Both the position numbers and the translations under genes were made by a program. A stretch of 33,068 nt of DNA from Eubacterium barkeri (GTDB lineage Bacteria > Bacillota > Clostridia > Eubacteriales > Eubacteriaceae): positions 1 through 33,068 of the forward strand of contig NZ_FNOU01000029.1 of assembly GCF_900107125.1 (NCBI RefSeq). Direction: 5' to 3'. The notes beneath the pieces are model-generated. The model was not told the DNA's origin. It ran no database searches and saw nothing but the letters and a program-made list of their open reading frames with translations. Below, in pieces: positions 22,101 through 29,191 of this stretch. Every line of letters starts with the position of its first letter. Position 1 is the first letter of the stretch.

Positions 22101-22588
22101 CATGCGTCCTTCACCTTCATATCCGCTCCGGTTGGGCTGTTCAGCTGATTATTAAGACCCCATTGGTAGGGATAGCCCGGATCACTGGGGCTGCCAATAT
22201 CGGTCATTTTGAAGATATAGTTGGGTTCAGCATATTCCACTGCCGGATTGCTCTCCAAATCAGCAATCATCCCTTCGGTATCACTCCCAGTGACAAGGAC
22301 CAGGGATTTCTCCGAACCGCCCTCCAGAGAAAAGGTGCTGATTTCTTCAGATTCCGGAGTGACGGCCATCAGATCGGCCGTACTGTAGGCCGATGCCCTC
22401 CGCAGCACTGAAGTTTGCAGGGCTGCGGCGCCGCCTTTCACACAGGCGATGACCTCTCCTTCCACATAATCAACGCCCGGCGTTCCATAATCGACCACCC
22501 CTTCGTCCTGGGCAAATACAGAAATGGGCAGGGTACCCAGTACCAAGGCGGCACTTAATAATAAGGCGAGTAAGCGTTTTTTCATCAT
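19112..22588 (-). CDS. Secreted, wall- or membrane-anchored subtilase (S8) with large insertion and kelch-like repeats
   Basis: A 1158-residue exported serine peptidase. A signal peptide (MMKKRLLALLLSAALVLGTL, cut near SVFAQ) is followed by an I9-like propeptide (NPAVEYAEPNYIF). Catalytic residues are Asp181 (AVLDSGVDY), His232 (GHGTHCAG) and Ser603 (DGTSMAAP); the oxyanion Asn333 is in FSAGNEG. Between 390 and 595 lies an extra domain of about 200 residues, a likely jelly-roll (FEGVSPSVRLQ to VFRLDDFGIG), splitting the catalytic domain. An IPT/TIG-like domain follows (PVLNDLVVSGS, about 670-745), then kelch-like blades (LLVIGGD, LIVAGGY), a Pro/Thr-rich stalk, LSETG (1123-1127), one membrane helix and a basic tail. 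LSETG is a variant of LPXTG, so sortase anchoring is possible but uncertain. AAAGGA precedes the ATG. Confidence 0.92.
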   Translation of the reverse strand: MMKKRLLALLLSAALVLGTLPISVFAQDEGVVDYGTPGVDYVEGEVIACVKGGAAALQTSVLRRASAYSTADLMAVTPESEEISTFSLEGGSEKSLVLVTGSDTEGMIADLESNPAVEYAEPNYIFKMTDIGSPSDPGYPYQWGLNNQLNSPTGADMKVKDAWAQAPASAAGGTPVVAVLDSGVDYRHKDLEAVMWDEGENFPALTGMGGGKYGYNPGGTDTTDPMDTLVGHGTHCAGVIAAQWDNGLGGAGVAKDCEIMGVKMFSETGGGNLLSAIKGYAYIQAAKEAGVNVVAINNSWGPSSYNGTLMHSISTASDSIGRLGVVSCFSAGNEGTDNDLNVSRLVDSPYALSVGAMDSEGYPTYFTCYGKRSVDVFSPGAQILSATSTDTTVPMDNHEMPVQYLPWIQESKDSVFYEDFEGVSPSVRLQLYNQEGRLVDTAAQAAVSPGYLSDTGSQIDLSAIPDGETFSIQLSFDKDKLSAITGTEDLYLAFQGSMGSACYGKGLILQEKGADGSWQSMDSSQVYQGKSMPLRLSFTDHNWNVSTGKVKEPKALLSSLEGNEIVLRLSGTMTGNTGDTVFRLDDFGIGTAPSDYYYADGTSMAAPMITGLAALLSTTYTTAGGTMGENALEMIARIKGGVDRSTAEATGLTEKSVSGGYADAEKAFTNPVPVLNDLVVSGSTAVITGYFFGADAGTVAIGGEPAPVKAWGDREITVSLPDGISGMPEVTITRSNGEWGRNFFTLEPDYRGYSDLAVPDIDYGQVQGNDLTSADGSPVAMAGAGHTLLYLGVMAETNAHYMEAYDTQTGTWRSVPLPSQGIVGYGMRFLYQLAGGKSKIYMLYSETDGQTSTVKIGTFDPERDTWSSVKADLNGTEALAVYGDQLLVIGGDVQKGDAFEALTTVRIVDPTTGQVIGNLPELPEGRSGSVAYTSGNTLIVAGGYSSVINKLMGKASTAYGNTMVFDGSTWTKNDDNYFDASASNPNYDLQQTLDFAAGAVDHGLILTGPVKNLGKSTLSTFAAEGMMDTWHLDTQTSSWSGDSALLYSSQKTTKNVGASLNGQFYALGYRDGLSDNLVFRATPVAYTPPTGNPGEQKPSPTPDPTAEPQTTTSVTAANSNTGLSETGQVGVAIALLAALTAVIIAGVYMGKKKLGYKE

Positions 22589-22617
22589 AGCTTTCCTTTC
22601 TATAAATCGATGGTTTT

Positions 22618-22646
22618 ATTATAGAAGAGCCTGACACTTTTTACAA
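22618..22646 (-). promoter_or_regulatory. Promoter of subtilase gene
   Basis: On the minus strand: TTGTAA (22646-22641), a 17-base spacer and TATAAT (22623-22618), about 30 bases before the start codon at 22588. Confidence 0.7.
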
Positions 22647-22681
22647 TTCTTACAGAACGAACGGTTTAAAAAAAGGGATGG

Positions 22682-22710
22682 TTGTTTTCCTTCCCTGGGT
22701 AATTTATGAT
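22682..22710 (+). promoter_or_regulatory. Promoter upstream of DMT transporter
   Basis: TTGTTT (22682-22687), a 17-base spacer and TATGAT (22705-22710). The predicted start of transcription is near 22717, leaving a leader of only about 20 bases with no ribosome binding site before the ATG at 22737. Confidence 0.5.
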
Positions 22711-22736
22711 AAAATAGTATAAAATTTTCTTATAAA

Positions 22737-23657
22737 ATGGAGGACATCACTATTCAAAAAGCACTCATTTATGGAATCCTGGGTTCCTTCTTTTTCGCCT
22801 TTACCTTTATCTTCAACCGCAGTATGAACTTGGCCGGGGGATACTGGCTGTGGAGTGCCGTCCTGCGCTATGTGTACACCCTGCCCATTCTTTTTTTAAT
22901 CCTTTGGAAACAGGGCGGCCTGTACCCGGTGTGGACGGCCATTAAAAAAAAGCCCGGGTCCTGGCTTTTGTGGAGCACCGTCGGCTTTGGGCTCTTTTAT
23001 CTGCCCCTCACCCTGGCATCGGTTTATGGCGCCTCCTGGTTTGTGGCGGCCAGCTGGCAGCTCACCATTGTCTGTGGGGTGCTCCTGACCCCGCTTTTCG
23101 GTAAACGCATCCCGGGAGTACAGCTGGCTTGTTCAGGGATCATCCTCCTGGGGGTTTTTCTCCTGCAATGGGAGCACCTGGCCACCACCAGCCTGTCCGA
23201 CGTACTTCTGGCCCTGGTCTGCATTGTCCTGGCCGCCTTTGCCTATCCCCTAGGGAACCGGAAAATGATGGTCATCTGTATCGCAGAACACCTCACCACC
23301 CTGGGCCGGGTTTTCGGCATGACCCTGTGCAGCATGCCCTTCTGGCTTTTGGCCGGGGGCTACGCGGTCATGGTCGCCGGGCCGCCTTCAGCCGGTCAAC
23401 AATTCCAGTCCTTTATCGTCGCCCTGTTTTCCGGCATCGTCGCCACTTTGCTTTTCTTTAAAGCCACGGATTTGGTGAAGCACAACCACCGCCAGCTGGC
23501 CGTAATTGAAGCCACTCAATCCGGGGAGGTAGTGTTTACCCTCCTGGGGGGCATCCTGTGGCTGGGGGATCCCATGCCGTCCCCCACGGGCTTTCTGGGT
23601 CTGGCCATTATTATCGGCGGTATGATTGCCAGTAGCCTCACGGCCAAATCGGATTAA
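22737..23657 (+). CDS. DMT-superfamily multidrug efflux transporter (EmrE/EamA-like)
   Basis: A 306-residue protein with about ten membrane segments in two EamA-like halves (ALIYGILGSFFFAFTFIFNR at the N-terminus, GFLGLAIIIGGMIASSL at the C-terminus). It resembles the putative multidrug resistance efflux transporter group (Pfam EmrE) of Bacillota; the substrate is unknown. The start is odd: the ATG at 22737 has no ribosome binding site, while GGAGG lies inside the first codons (22739-22743), eight bases before an ATT codon at 22752. Initiation at ATT would give a protein starting at the Gln-Lys-Ala-Leu stretch. The gene ends 37 bases before the response regulator, so it may share a transcript with it. 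Confidence 0.82.
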   Translation: MEDITIQKALIYGILGSFFFAFTFIFNRSMNLAGGYWLWSAVLRYVYTLPILFLILWKQGGLYPVWTAIKKKPGSWLLWSTVGFGLFYLPLTLASVYGASWFVAASWQLTIVCGVLLTPLFGKRIPGVQLACSGIILLGVFLLQWEHLATTSLSDVLLALVCIVLAAFAYPLGNRKMMVICIAEHLTTLGRVFGMTLCSMPFWLLAGGYAVMVAGPPSAGQQFQSFIVALFSGIVATLLFFKATDLVKHNHRQLAVIEATQSGEVVFTLLGGILWLGDPMPSPTGFLGLAIIIGGMIASSLTAKSD

Positions 23658-23694
23658 AATCTTGTTTGAAAACAAGGAAAGGATTCTAAGGGAA

Positions 23695-24381
23695 ATGAAC
23701 GGGATATTATTAGTTGAAGATGATCAGAAAATTGCCAAGCATTTAACGGTTCTGCTGGGTGCCGAAGGCTTTTCCGTCATCCACGCCGCCACCCGACGGG
23801 AGGCGGTGGTACTGGCAGAGGAAGAGTCCTTTGATTTAGCCCTGGCGGATATTTCCCTGCCGGATGGCTCTGGCTTTGCCCTTTACACCGCCATCAAGGC
23901 CGCAAAAGATGTCCCCGTTATTTTTCTGACGGCCTCGGATGATGAGGCTAGTGTGGTGACTGGACTGAACATGGGTGCCGATGACTATATCACGAAGCCC
24001 TTCCGCCCCCGGGAGCTCATCGCCCGGATCCGGGGAGCCCTGCGCAAAAGCGGACAGACCCCCGGAACCTTTAAAATCGGCAGCCTTCAGGTGGATACAG
24101 CAAGGGGGACCGTTCAGCGGGATGGCCAGGAGGTTTTCCTTTCAGCCCTGGAATACCGCCTGCTACTGGTCTTTATCAATGCTCCCACCAGCATCATCAC
24201 CCGGGACCGACTCTTAGACGAGGTGTGGGATGCCGCCGGGGAATTTGTCAACGATAATACCCTCACCGTCTATATTAAGCGGCTCCGGGAAAAGATTGAG
24301 GATAACCCCAGGGATCCGCAAATTATCGTCACCCTTCGGGGCATGGGGTATCGACTGGGGAACGGCCATGCTTCGAAATAA
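23695..24381 (+). CDS. OmpR/PhoB-family response regulator
   Basis: A 228-residue response regulator. The receiver holds the acidic pair in LLVEDD (Glu8, Asp9, Asp10), phosphoacceptor Asp52 (ALADISLPDGSG), Thr79 (FLTAS) and Lys101 (DDYITKPF). The C-terminal winged helix shows GSLQVDTARGTVQRDGQEV and ALEYRLL, ending LRGMGYRL. The open frame extends upstream into the transporter gene, but the ATG at 23695 follows AAGGGAA and matches the family start. It overlaps the histidine kinase gene by 14 bases and almost certainly pairs with it. Its target is probably the ABC transporter operon at 25454. Confidence 0.94.
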   Translation: MNGILLVEDDQKIAKHLTVLLGAEGFSVIHAATRREAVVLAEEESFDLALADISLPDGSGFALYTAIKAAKDVPVIFLTASDDEASVVTGLNMGADDYITKPFRPRELIARIRGALRKSGQTPGTFKIGSLQVDTARGTVQRDGQEVFLSALEYRLLLVFINAPTSIITRDRLLDEVWDAAGEFVNDNTLTVYIKRLREKIEDNPRDPQIIVTLRGMGYRLGNGHASK

Positions 24382-25369
24382 AGAAATTCGACGCTTCACT
24401 CTGGTCTTCGCCGCCATCACAGCCGGGGCCCTGGGGGCTGGCTTTGCCATTAATCCCGCGGCCGGCCTGGTCATCCTGGCCTTTGCCATCGCCCTGGGGG
24501 GTGCCTTTGGATGCTTTACCCGTACCCGATACCGCCGCCTGGCAGCGTTAGCCGACCAAATTGACGAGGTCCTCCATTATGATGACGCCCTGGTGCTCAC
24601 TGAAATGGAAGAGGGGGAGTTATCGATCCTAAAATGCGAGATTGCCAAAATGACCCAACGCATCCAGGAGCAAAATATGGCGCTAAAAAAAGAAAAGGCC
24701 CATTTGGCCGAATCTCTTGCAGATATCGCCCATCAGCTCCGTACCCCGCTCACCTCTGCTAATCTGATCCTCTCTCTTCTAAAGCAGGATCCCGAAGCGC
24801 CCCAGAGGCGGACTCTGCTGCGGGAAAGCGAGGCCCTTTTCGCCCAAATGGATTGGCTGATTACCAGCCTCCTTAAGCTCTCCCGGTTAGATGCCGGCAT
24901 CGTCTCCTTTCAAAGTGTATCCATTGACCTCCCAGGCCTGATCCATACCGCCCTTACCCCCCTCCGTATTCCCATGGAACTCCACGACATTACCCTGAAA
25001 CTCCATCTTCCCCAGGGGGCCCAGCTCCTAGGAGATGCTGCCTGGTTGTCTGAGGCCCTGGGGAATCTTCTTAAAAATGGCATGACCAGTGCGGGTGATC
25101 ACGGCACCCTGACCATTACTGGTGAGGATACCCCATTGTTCACCACCATCACCATCCATGACAGCGGCCCCGGATTTAAACCGGGAGAAATTCCCCATTT
25201 ATTCGACCGCTTTTACCAGGGGGAAGCTGAAAATCCCACCGGTTATGGGATCGGATTGGCCCTCTGCCACAGCATTATCACCCGCCAGGGTGGGCGGATC
25301 ATTGCTAAAAACCACACCCAGGGCGGTGCTCTCTTTATCCTCCATTTCCCCAAACCCATCATCCCTTAA
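24368..25369 (+). CDS. Intramembrane-type sensor histidine kinase
   Basis: A 333-residue kinase. Residues 10-50 make two membrane helices joined by a very short loop (GFAINPAAG), so there is no extracellular sensor. This is the small design of kinases that work with a partner ABC transporter, as in BceS-type systems. His122 in ADIAHQLRTPLTS is the phosphoacceptor, with the ATPase boxes NLLKNGM, DSGPGF and GYGIGLAL. No HAMP domain is evident. The start at 24368 overlaps the response-regulator gene end; a longer frame from 24230 runs inside that gene and is rejected. Signal input probably comes from the permease at 26140. Confidence 0.92.
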   Translation: MLRNKEIRRFTLVFAAITAGALGAGFAINPAAGLVILAFAIALGGAFGCFTRTRYRRLAALADQIDEVLHYDDALVLTEMEEGELSILKCEIAKMTQRIQEQNMALKKEKAHLAESLADIAHQLRTPLTSANLILSLLKQDPEAPQRRTLLRESEALFAQMDWLITSLLKLSRLDAGIVSFQSVSIDLPGLIHTALTPLRIPMELHDITLKLHLPQGAQLLGDAAWLSEALGNLLKNGMTSAGDHGTLTITGEDTPLFTTITIHDSGPGFKPGEIPHLFDRFYQGEAENPTGYGIGLALCHSIITRQGGRIIAKNHTQGGALFILHFPKPIIP

Positions 25370-25381
25370 GTGACGAATCTC

Positions 25382-25423
25382 TCACCACATAGTCACCATA
25401 ATGTCAGTCCACTCCGTTATAAT
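25382..25423 (+). promoter_or_regulatory. Three 11-bp-spaced repeats before a -35-poor promoter of the ABC operon
   Basis: TCACCACATAG (25382), TCACCATAATG (25393) and TCAGTCCACTC (25404) begin with TCA at exact 11-base steps. A consensus TATAAT stands at 25418-25423, but the -35 position (25395-25400, ACCATA) is poor and lies in the middle of the repeats. OmpR-family regulators bind direct repeats at one-helical-turn spacing, so this is a likely activation site for the neighbouring response regulator. Confidence 0.55.
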
Positions 25424-25453
25424 GGGGGCAACACATAAAGGAGACCATCAATT

Positions 25454-26143
25454 ATGGCATTTTTATCAATCGACAATCTTTGTAAGACCTACGGCACAAA
25501 AGAAAACCCCATAACCGCCCTGGACCACGTTTCCCTCACCCTTGAAAAAGGGGAATTCACCGCTATCATCGGGTCCTCGGGTTCTGGAAAATCCACCCTG
25601 CTCCACGCCATTGCCGGGGTCGATCCCCCCACCAGCGGCAAAATCCTTCTCAACGGACAGGATGTCTACGCCGCCAATAACGAGGCACTGGCCATTTTCC
25701 GCAGACGACAGGTGGGGCTGATTTACCAATTTCACAACCTGATTCCAACATTAACCGTGGTAGAAAACATCACCCTGCCCATCCTGATGGATAAACGACC
25801 GGTGAATGAAAAACGCCTTGCCGACCTACTGACGCTTCTGGGGCTCACAGACCGAAAAAACCATTTACCCAATCAGCTTTCCGGTGGTCAGCAACAGCGG
25901 GTCGCCATCGGCCGGGCCCTGATGAATGCTCCAGCGGTCATGCTGGCTGATGAGCCCACGGGGAGTCTGGACAGCCAAAACGGACAGGAAATCATCCGCC
26001 TTCTCAAGGAAAGCCACAAGCGCTACCATCAAACCCTCATCATCGTCACCCACGACGAAAACATTGCCCTCCAGGCTGATCGGGTGATTACCATCTCCGA
26101 TGGCAAGGTGGTCCGGGACGAAGGGCTGGTGAAACCCTCATGA
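25454..26143 (+). CDS. ABC transporter ATP-binding protein (MacB/LolD/BceA type)
   Basis: A 229-residue ATPase. Walker [10 protein letters not shown] (40-48), Q-loop [16 protein letters not shown], signature [15 protein letters not shown], Walker [14 protein letters not shown] and switch His in IIVTHD are all intact. The sequence type belongs with MacB, LolD and BceA, which energise FtsX-like permeases and export or detach lipophilic substrates or peptides. Its stop overlaps the permease start by 4 bases (ATGA). The operon has its own promoter just after the sensor kinase gene. Confidence 0.95.
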   Translation: MAFLSIDNLCKTYGTKENPITALDHVSLTLEKGEFTAIIGSSGSGKSTLLHAIAGVDPPTSGKILLNGQDVYAANNEALAIFRRRQVGLIYQFHNLIPTLTVVENITLPILMDKRPVNEKRLADLLTLLGLTDRKNHLPNQLSGGQQQRVAIGRALMNAPAVMLADEPTGSLDSQNGQEIIRLLKESHKRYHQTLIIVTHDENIALQADRVITISDGKVVRDEGLVKPS

Positions 26144-28680
26144 TCATTTTTAACCGCATTGCCCTCCAGGGGCTTAAAAAAAACCGAACCCAAACCCTGG
26201 TCACCATTATTGGGGTGATTCTATCCACCGCCATGATCACTGCGGTGGTCACCTTTGGCACCTCCCTTCTCCATTTTTTAGTCCAGAGCTCTATGGCAAA
26301 ATACGGGGACTGGCAGGTCGCCTTCTTCAATGTCGATCCTGCCTTTATAAAGGCCCAAGCCGAGGATCCGGCAGTATCCAGTATCGCTTCCTTTGAGGAT
26401 ATGGGGTATGCCTCCCTCGATGATGTCAAAACCCCGGAAAAGCCCTATCTTTTTATCGCAGGCTTTGGGGAGAATACCCGGGAGACCTTGCCCATCAGCC
26501 TAATCTCCGGCCGCCTGCCTGAAAATAGCGCGGAGGTCCTCATCCCCTCCCATCTGGCCCTTAAGGGCGGCATTAAGCTTGCCCTTGGGGAGACTCTATC
26601 CCTCACGCTGGGCACCCGAAATTCCGGGGGACAGACCCTTAGCCAACACACTCCCTATACGGTTGGGGAAACCCTTACCCCCCGGGAAGAAAAGGCCTAT
26701 ACCATCGTGGGAACCTATGAGCGCCCTGGATTTGAAGAGCAGTCTGCCCCGGGCTACACGGCCATTACCCAGACCGATTCCACCAACACCGCCATCCCGT
26801 CAACCCTCTTTGTCACCTTAAAAAATCCCCGGGATCTCCACACCTATCTCAGTGGGCTCCCGGAGACGACGCCCCATTACCTTAATGAGGATGTCCTCCG
26901 TTTTATGGGACTTTCCGATAATGGTCTTTTCAATACCCTGCTGTATACTACCGGGGGTATTCTCATTGCCATTATCACGGTTGGCTCTATTTTTCTGATC
27001 TATAATGCCTTTAATATCGCCTTAAATGAGCGGACCCATCAATTCGGTATCCTGTTATCCGTGGGCGCCACCGAAAGACAACTGCAGCGCGCTGTTATTT
27101 TTGAGGGGCTGTGCATCGGAGGAATGGGCATCCCCCTGGGAATCCTCACAGGAATCGGCAGTATTGCCCTCCTGCTTCCAGTCGTAGCTAAAAATTTCAG
27201 TACCATCACCACCAGCAGCACCCCCTTAACCCTATGGGTATCCCTCCCGGCCCTTGGGGTCGCTGCCGCCGTCAGCCTCATCACTATTTTAGTTTCAGCC
27301 TATCTTCCTGCCAGAAGGGCGGCTCATATCCCGGTGATGGACTGTATCCGCCAAACCGATACCATCAAAATCCATGCCTCGGCCGTTAAAACCAATCCCC
27401 ATACCCAGCACCTTCTGGGCCTGGAGGGAACCCTGGCTTTGAAAAATTTTAAGCGCAATAAAAAACGCTATCGCAGCGTGGTGCTCTCACTGACCCTAAG
27501 CGTTGTTCTTTTTGTGGCTGGAAGTGCCTTTGGAACCACCCTGAAACAGCTTGCAAAAGCCTACACAGTGGAGATGGACGGGGACATTATCTTCTCCGCT
27601 GAGGAGATGGGGGAGGATCGCTTTCTAAAGATTAGCGATACCCTAAAAACTGCCAGCGGGGTTTATCGAAGTGCCCTTCAAGCCGATGCCACCTACCCTG
27701 GCATCACCTCAAATTTACCCGCCGATTTTGTCAGTGCCTATCGGGCTGCCGAAGGGGACCCCAGCACGGGAGATGCCCTGGCCCTTCCCATTGATGTCCA
27801 GTTCGTCTCCGATGAAATTTACACGGACTTTATTAAGAGCCAGGGGCTCCCCCTCTCAGAGTACACTGGTCCGGGGGCAAAGGTGCTGGCCCTCGCCGCA
27901 AATAACCAAGAGCACCGCACCTATTTTACAGGGAGCACCATGACCTTCACCCTGGTCTCTGACTCTGGGAGTGCCCAGCAGACCATTGGTGCCACTTTTG
28001 TGGATTCCTATCCCTTGGATCCCCTGGCCCAGAGTCCTTCTAAAACCCAGCCTGTTTATACCTTCATGATGGTCGTTCCTTACCAGCTTAAAGCACAGTT
28101 TGACACCCTGGGCATTCCGGCCCGATATGGCCTGACCCTCTGGTCTGAAACACCGGCAGCGTCCATGGTTCAAATCCAGTCCATGATTAGTGAGGCTGGA
28201 CTCACCACGGAGTACACCTTGGTCAATTTATCCACCGCCGTGGATCTCTTTCGCAATGCAATCTTTGTGGTCGATGTTTTTACCGGCGTTTTCCTTGTTA
28301 TGATCTCCCTTATTGCTATTGCCAATGTGTTTAATACCATCTCCACCAACATCCGACTGCGGCGGCGGGAGCTGGCGATGCTTCGTTCTGTGGGAATGTC
28401 CGAAGGGGATTTCAACCGAATGATGGCCTTTGAATGCCTCTTTTATGGCTTGCGCACCCTTTTGTTTGGTGTCCCCATCTCCGGGCTGCTGGCCTGGCTG
28501 ATCCACCAGGGCCTTATGGCCCAGGAAAAGCTTGATGGTATCGCCTTTGTTTTTCCCTGGGGCAGTCTGGCCATCAGTACCCTCGGCATCTTTGCCATCG
28601 TGCTGACCACCATGGTCTACGCCACCCATAAAATAAAAAAAGAAAATATTATCGATGCCCTTCGGGATGAATTGACCTGA
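26140..28680 (+). CDS. FtsX/MacB-type ABC transporter permease
   Basis: An 846-residue permease with two FtsX-like repeats. Each has one membrane helix, a large extracellular domain and three helices. The first helix is near residues 15-45 (VTIIGVILSTAMITAVVTF), with helices 2-4 near 275-400 (ILIAIITVGSIFLIYNAFNI, ALLLPVV, VSLITILVSAYLPARRAA). The second repeat starts near 445 (RSVVLSLTLSVVLFVAGSAF) and ends with helices at about 710-835. FNIALNERTHQFGILLSVGA and IRLRRRELAMLRSVGMSEGD are the coupling motifs of the family. With the ATPase and the neighbouring two-component system it resembles antimicrobial-peptide sensing/detoxification modules, though this permease is longer than BceB. Substrate unknown. 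Confidence 0.92.
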   Translation: MIIFNRIALQGLKKNRTQTLVTIIGVILSTAMITAVVTFGTSLLHFLVQSSMAKYGDWQVAFFNVDPAFIKAQAEDPAVSSIASFEDMGYASLDDVKTPEKPYLFIAGFGENTRETLPISLISGRLPENSAEVLIPSHLALKGGIKLALGETLSLTLGTRNSGGQTLSQHTPYTVGETLTPREEKAYTIVGTYERPGFEEQSAPGYTAITQTDSTNTAIPSTLFVTLKNPRDLHTYLSGLPETTPHYLNEDVLRFMGLSDNGLFNTLLYTTGGILIAIITVGSIFLIYNAFNIALNERTHQFGILLSVGATERQLQRAVIFEGLCIGGMGIPLGILTGIGSIALLLPVVAKNFSTITTSSTPLTLWVSLPALGVAAAVSLITILVSAYLPARRAAHIPVMDCIRQTDTIKIHASAVKTNPHTQHLLGLEGTLALKNFKRNKKRYRSVVLSLTLSVVLFVAGSAFGTTLKQLAKAYTVEMDGDIIFSAEEMGEDRFLKISDTLKTASGVYRSALQADATYPGITSNLPADFVSAYRAAEGDPSTGDALALPIDVQFVSDEIYTDFIKSQGLPLSEYTGPGAKVLALAANNQEHRTYFTGSTMTFTLVSDSGSAQQTIGATFVDSYPLDPLAQSPSKTQPVYTFMMVVPYQLKAQFDTLGIPARYGLTLWSETPAASMVQIQSMISEAGLTTEYTLVNLSTAVDLFRNAIFVVDVFTGVFLVMISLIAIANVFNTISTNIRLRRRELAMLRSVGMSEGDFNRMMAFECLFYGLRTLLFGVPISGLLAWLIHQGLMAQEKLDGIAFVFPWGSLAISTLGIFAIVLTTMVYATHKIKKENIIDALRDELT

Positions 28681-28692
28681 CGGTGCAGGTGC

Positions 28693-29169
28693 TTATTTCT
28701 CCTTCACACGCTTTCCTGTCATCTGCTCAATTTCCAGGGCAATAAGCCCCACCCGGTGGAGATCCCGGGCAATTTCCATCTCAACCTCTTCGGTAGTGGG
28801 ATAGTACTTTAAGGCAAGCTGCCGAACTTTTTCCTCAATAACCGCCGGGTCATCCACCAGGGTGGCCTGGCCCATAACAATGACACTTCCAATATGCCAG
28901 GCCCAATCATTCCCTTCTTTAAAGCCTTTATCCCAGGTGGTAAAGCAGACCTTGCTGCAGCTTTTGATAGCATCCAGCTTATGGCCCGTTCTGGCGCAGT
29001 GGAAGTAGATCCGACTTTCTACCCTGTCGTAATAAAAATTCATGGGAATTCCGTAGGGATAGCCATCATCACCAATAACCGACAGAACCCCCCGGGGCTC
29101 TGTCCTTAGAATTTCTTGACACTCTGACTCGGATAGCGCTTGTTTGAAGCGCCGCATTGTTCGTGACAT
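28693..29169 (-). CDS. NimA-like pyridoxamine-phosphate-oxidase-fold flavoprotein
   Basis: A 158-residue split-barrel protein of the pyridoxamine 5'-phosphate oxidase-like group (Nim family). LSVIGDDGYPYGIPMNFYYD, IYFHCARTGHKLDAIKS and KVCFTTWDKG are the FMN/substrate regions. Related Nim proteins reduce nitroimidazoles, but the native role is often unknown. The frame extends to 29226 inside the upstream gene; GGAGG five bases before the ATG at 29169 fixes the start. It lies 22 bases after the EAL-domain gene on the same strand and probably shares its transcript. It converges on the ABC permease with only 12 bases between stops and no evident terminator. Confidence 0.88.
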   Translation of the reverse strand: MSRTMRRFKQALSESECQEILRTEPRGVLSVIGDDGYPYGIPMNFYYDRVESRIYFHCARTGHKLDAIKSCSKVCFTTWDKGFKEGNDWAWHIGSVIVMGQATLVDDPAVIEEKVRQLALKYYPTTEEVEMEIARDLHRVGLIALEIEQMTGKRVKEK

Positions 29170-29191
29170 CGTTTCCTCCATTTGGCGTCTT

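Noticed and set aside
24230..24367. Longer N-terminus for the histidine kinase
   Set aside because: The extension lies in another frame of the response-regulator gene, and family kinases start just before the first membrane helix.
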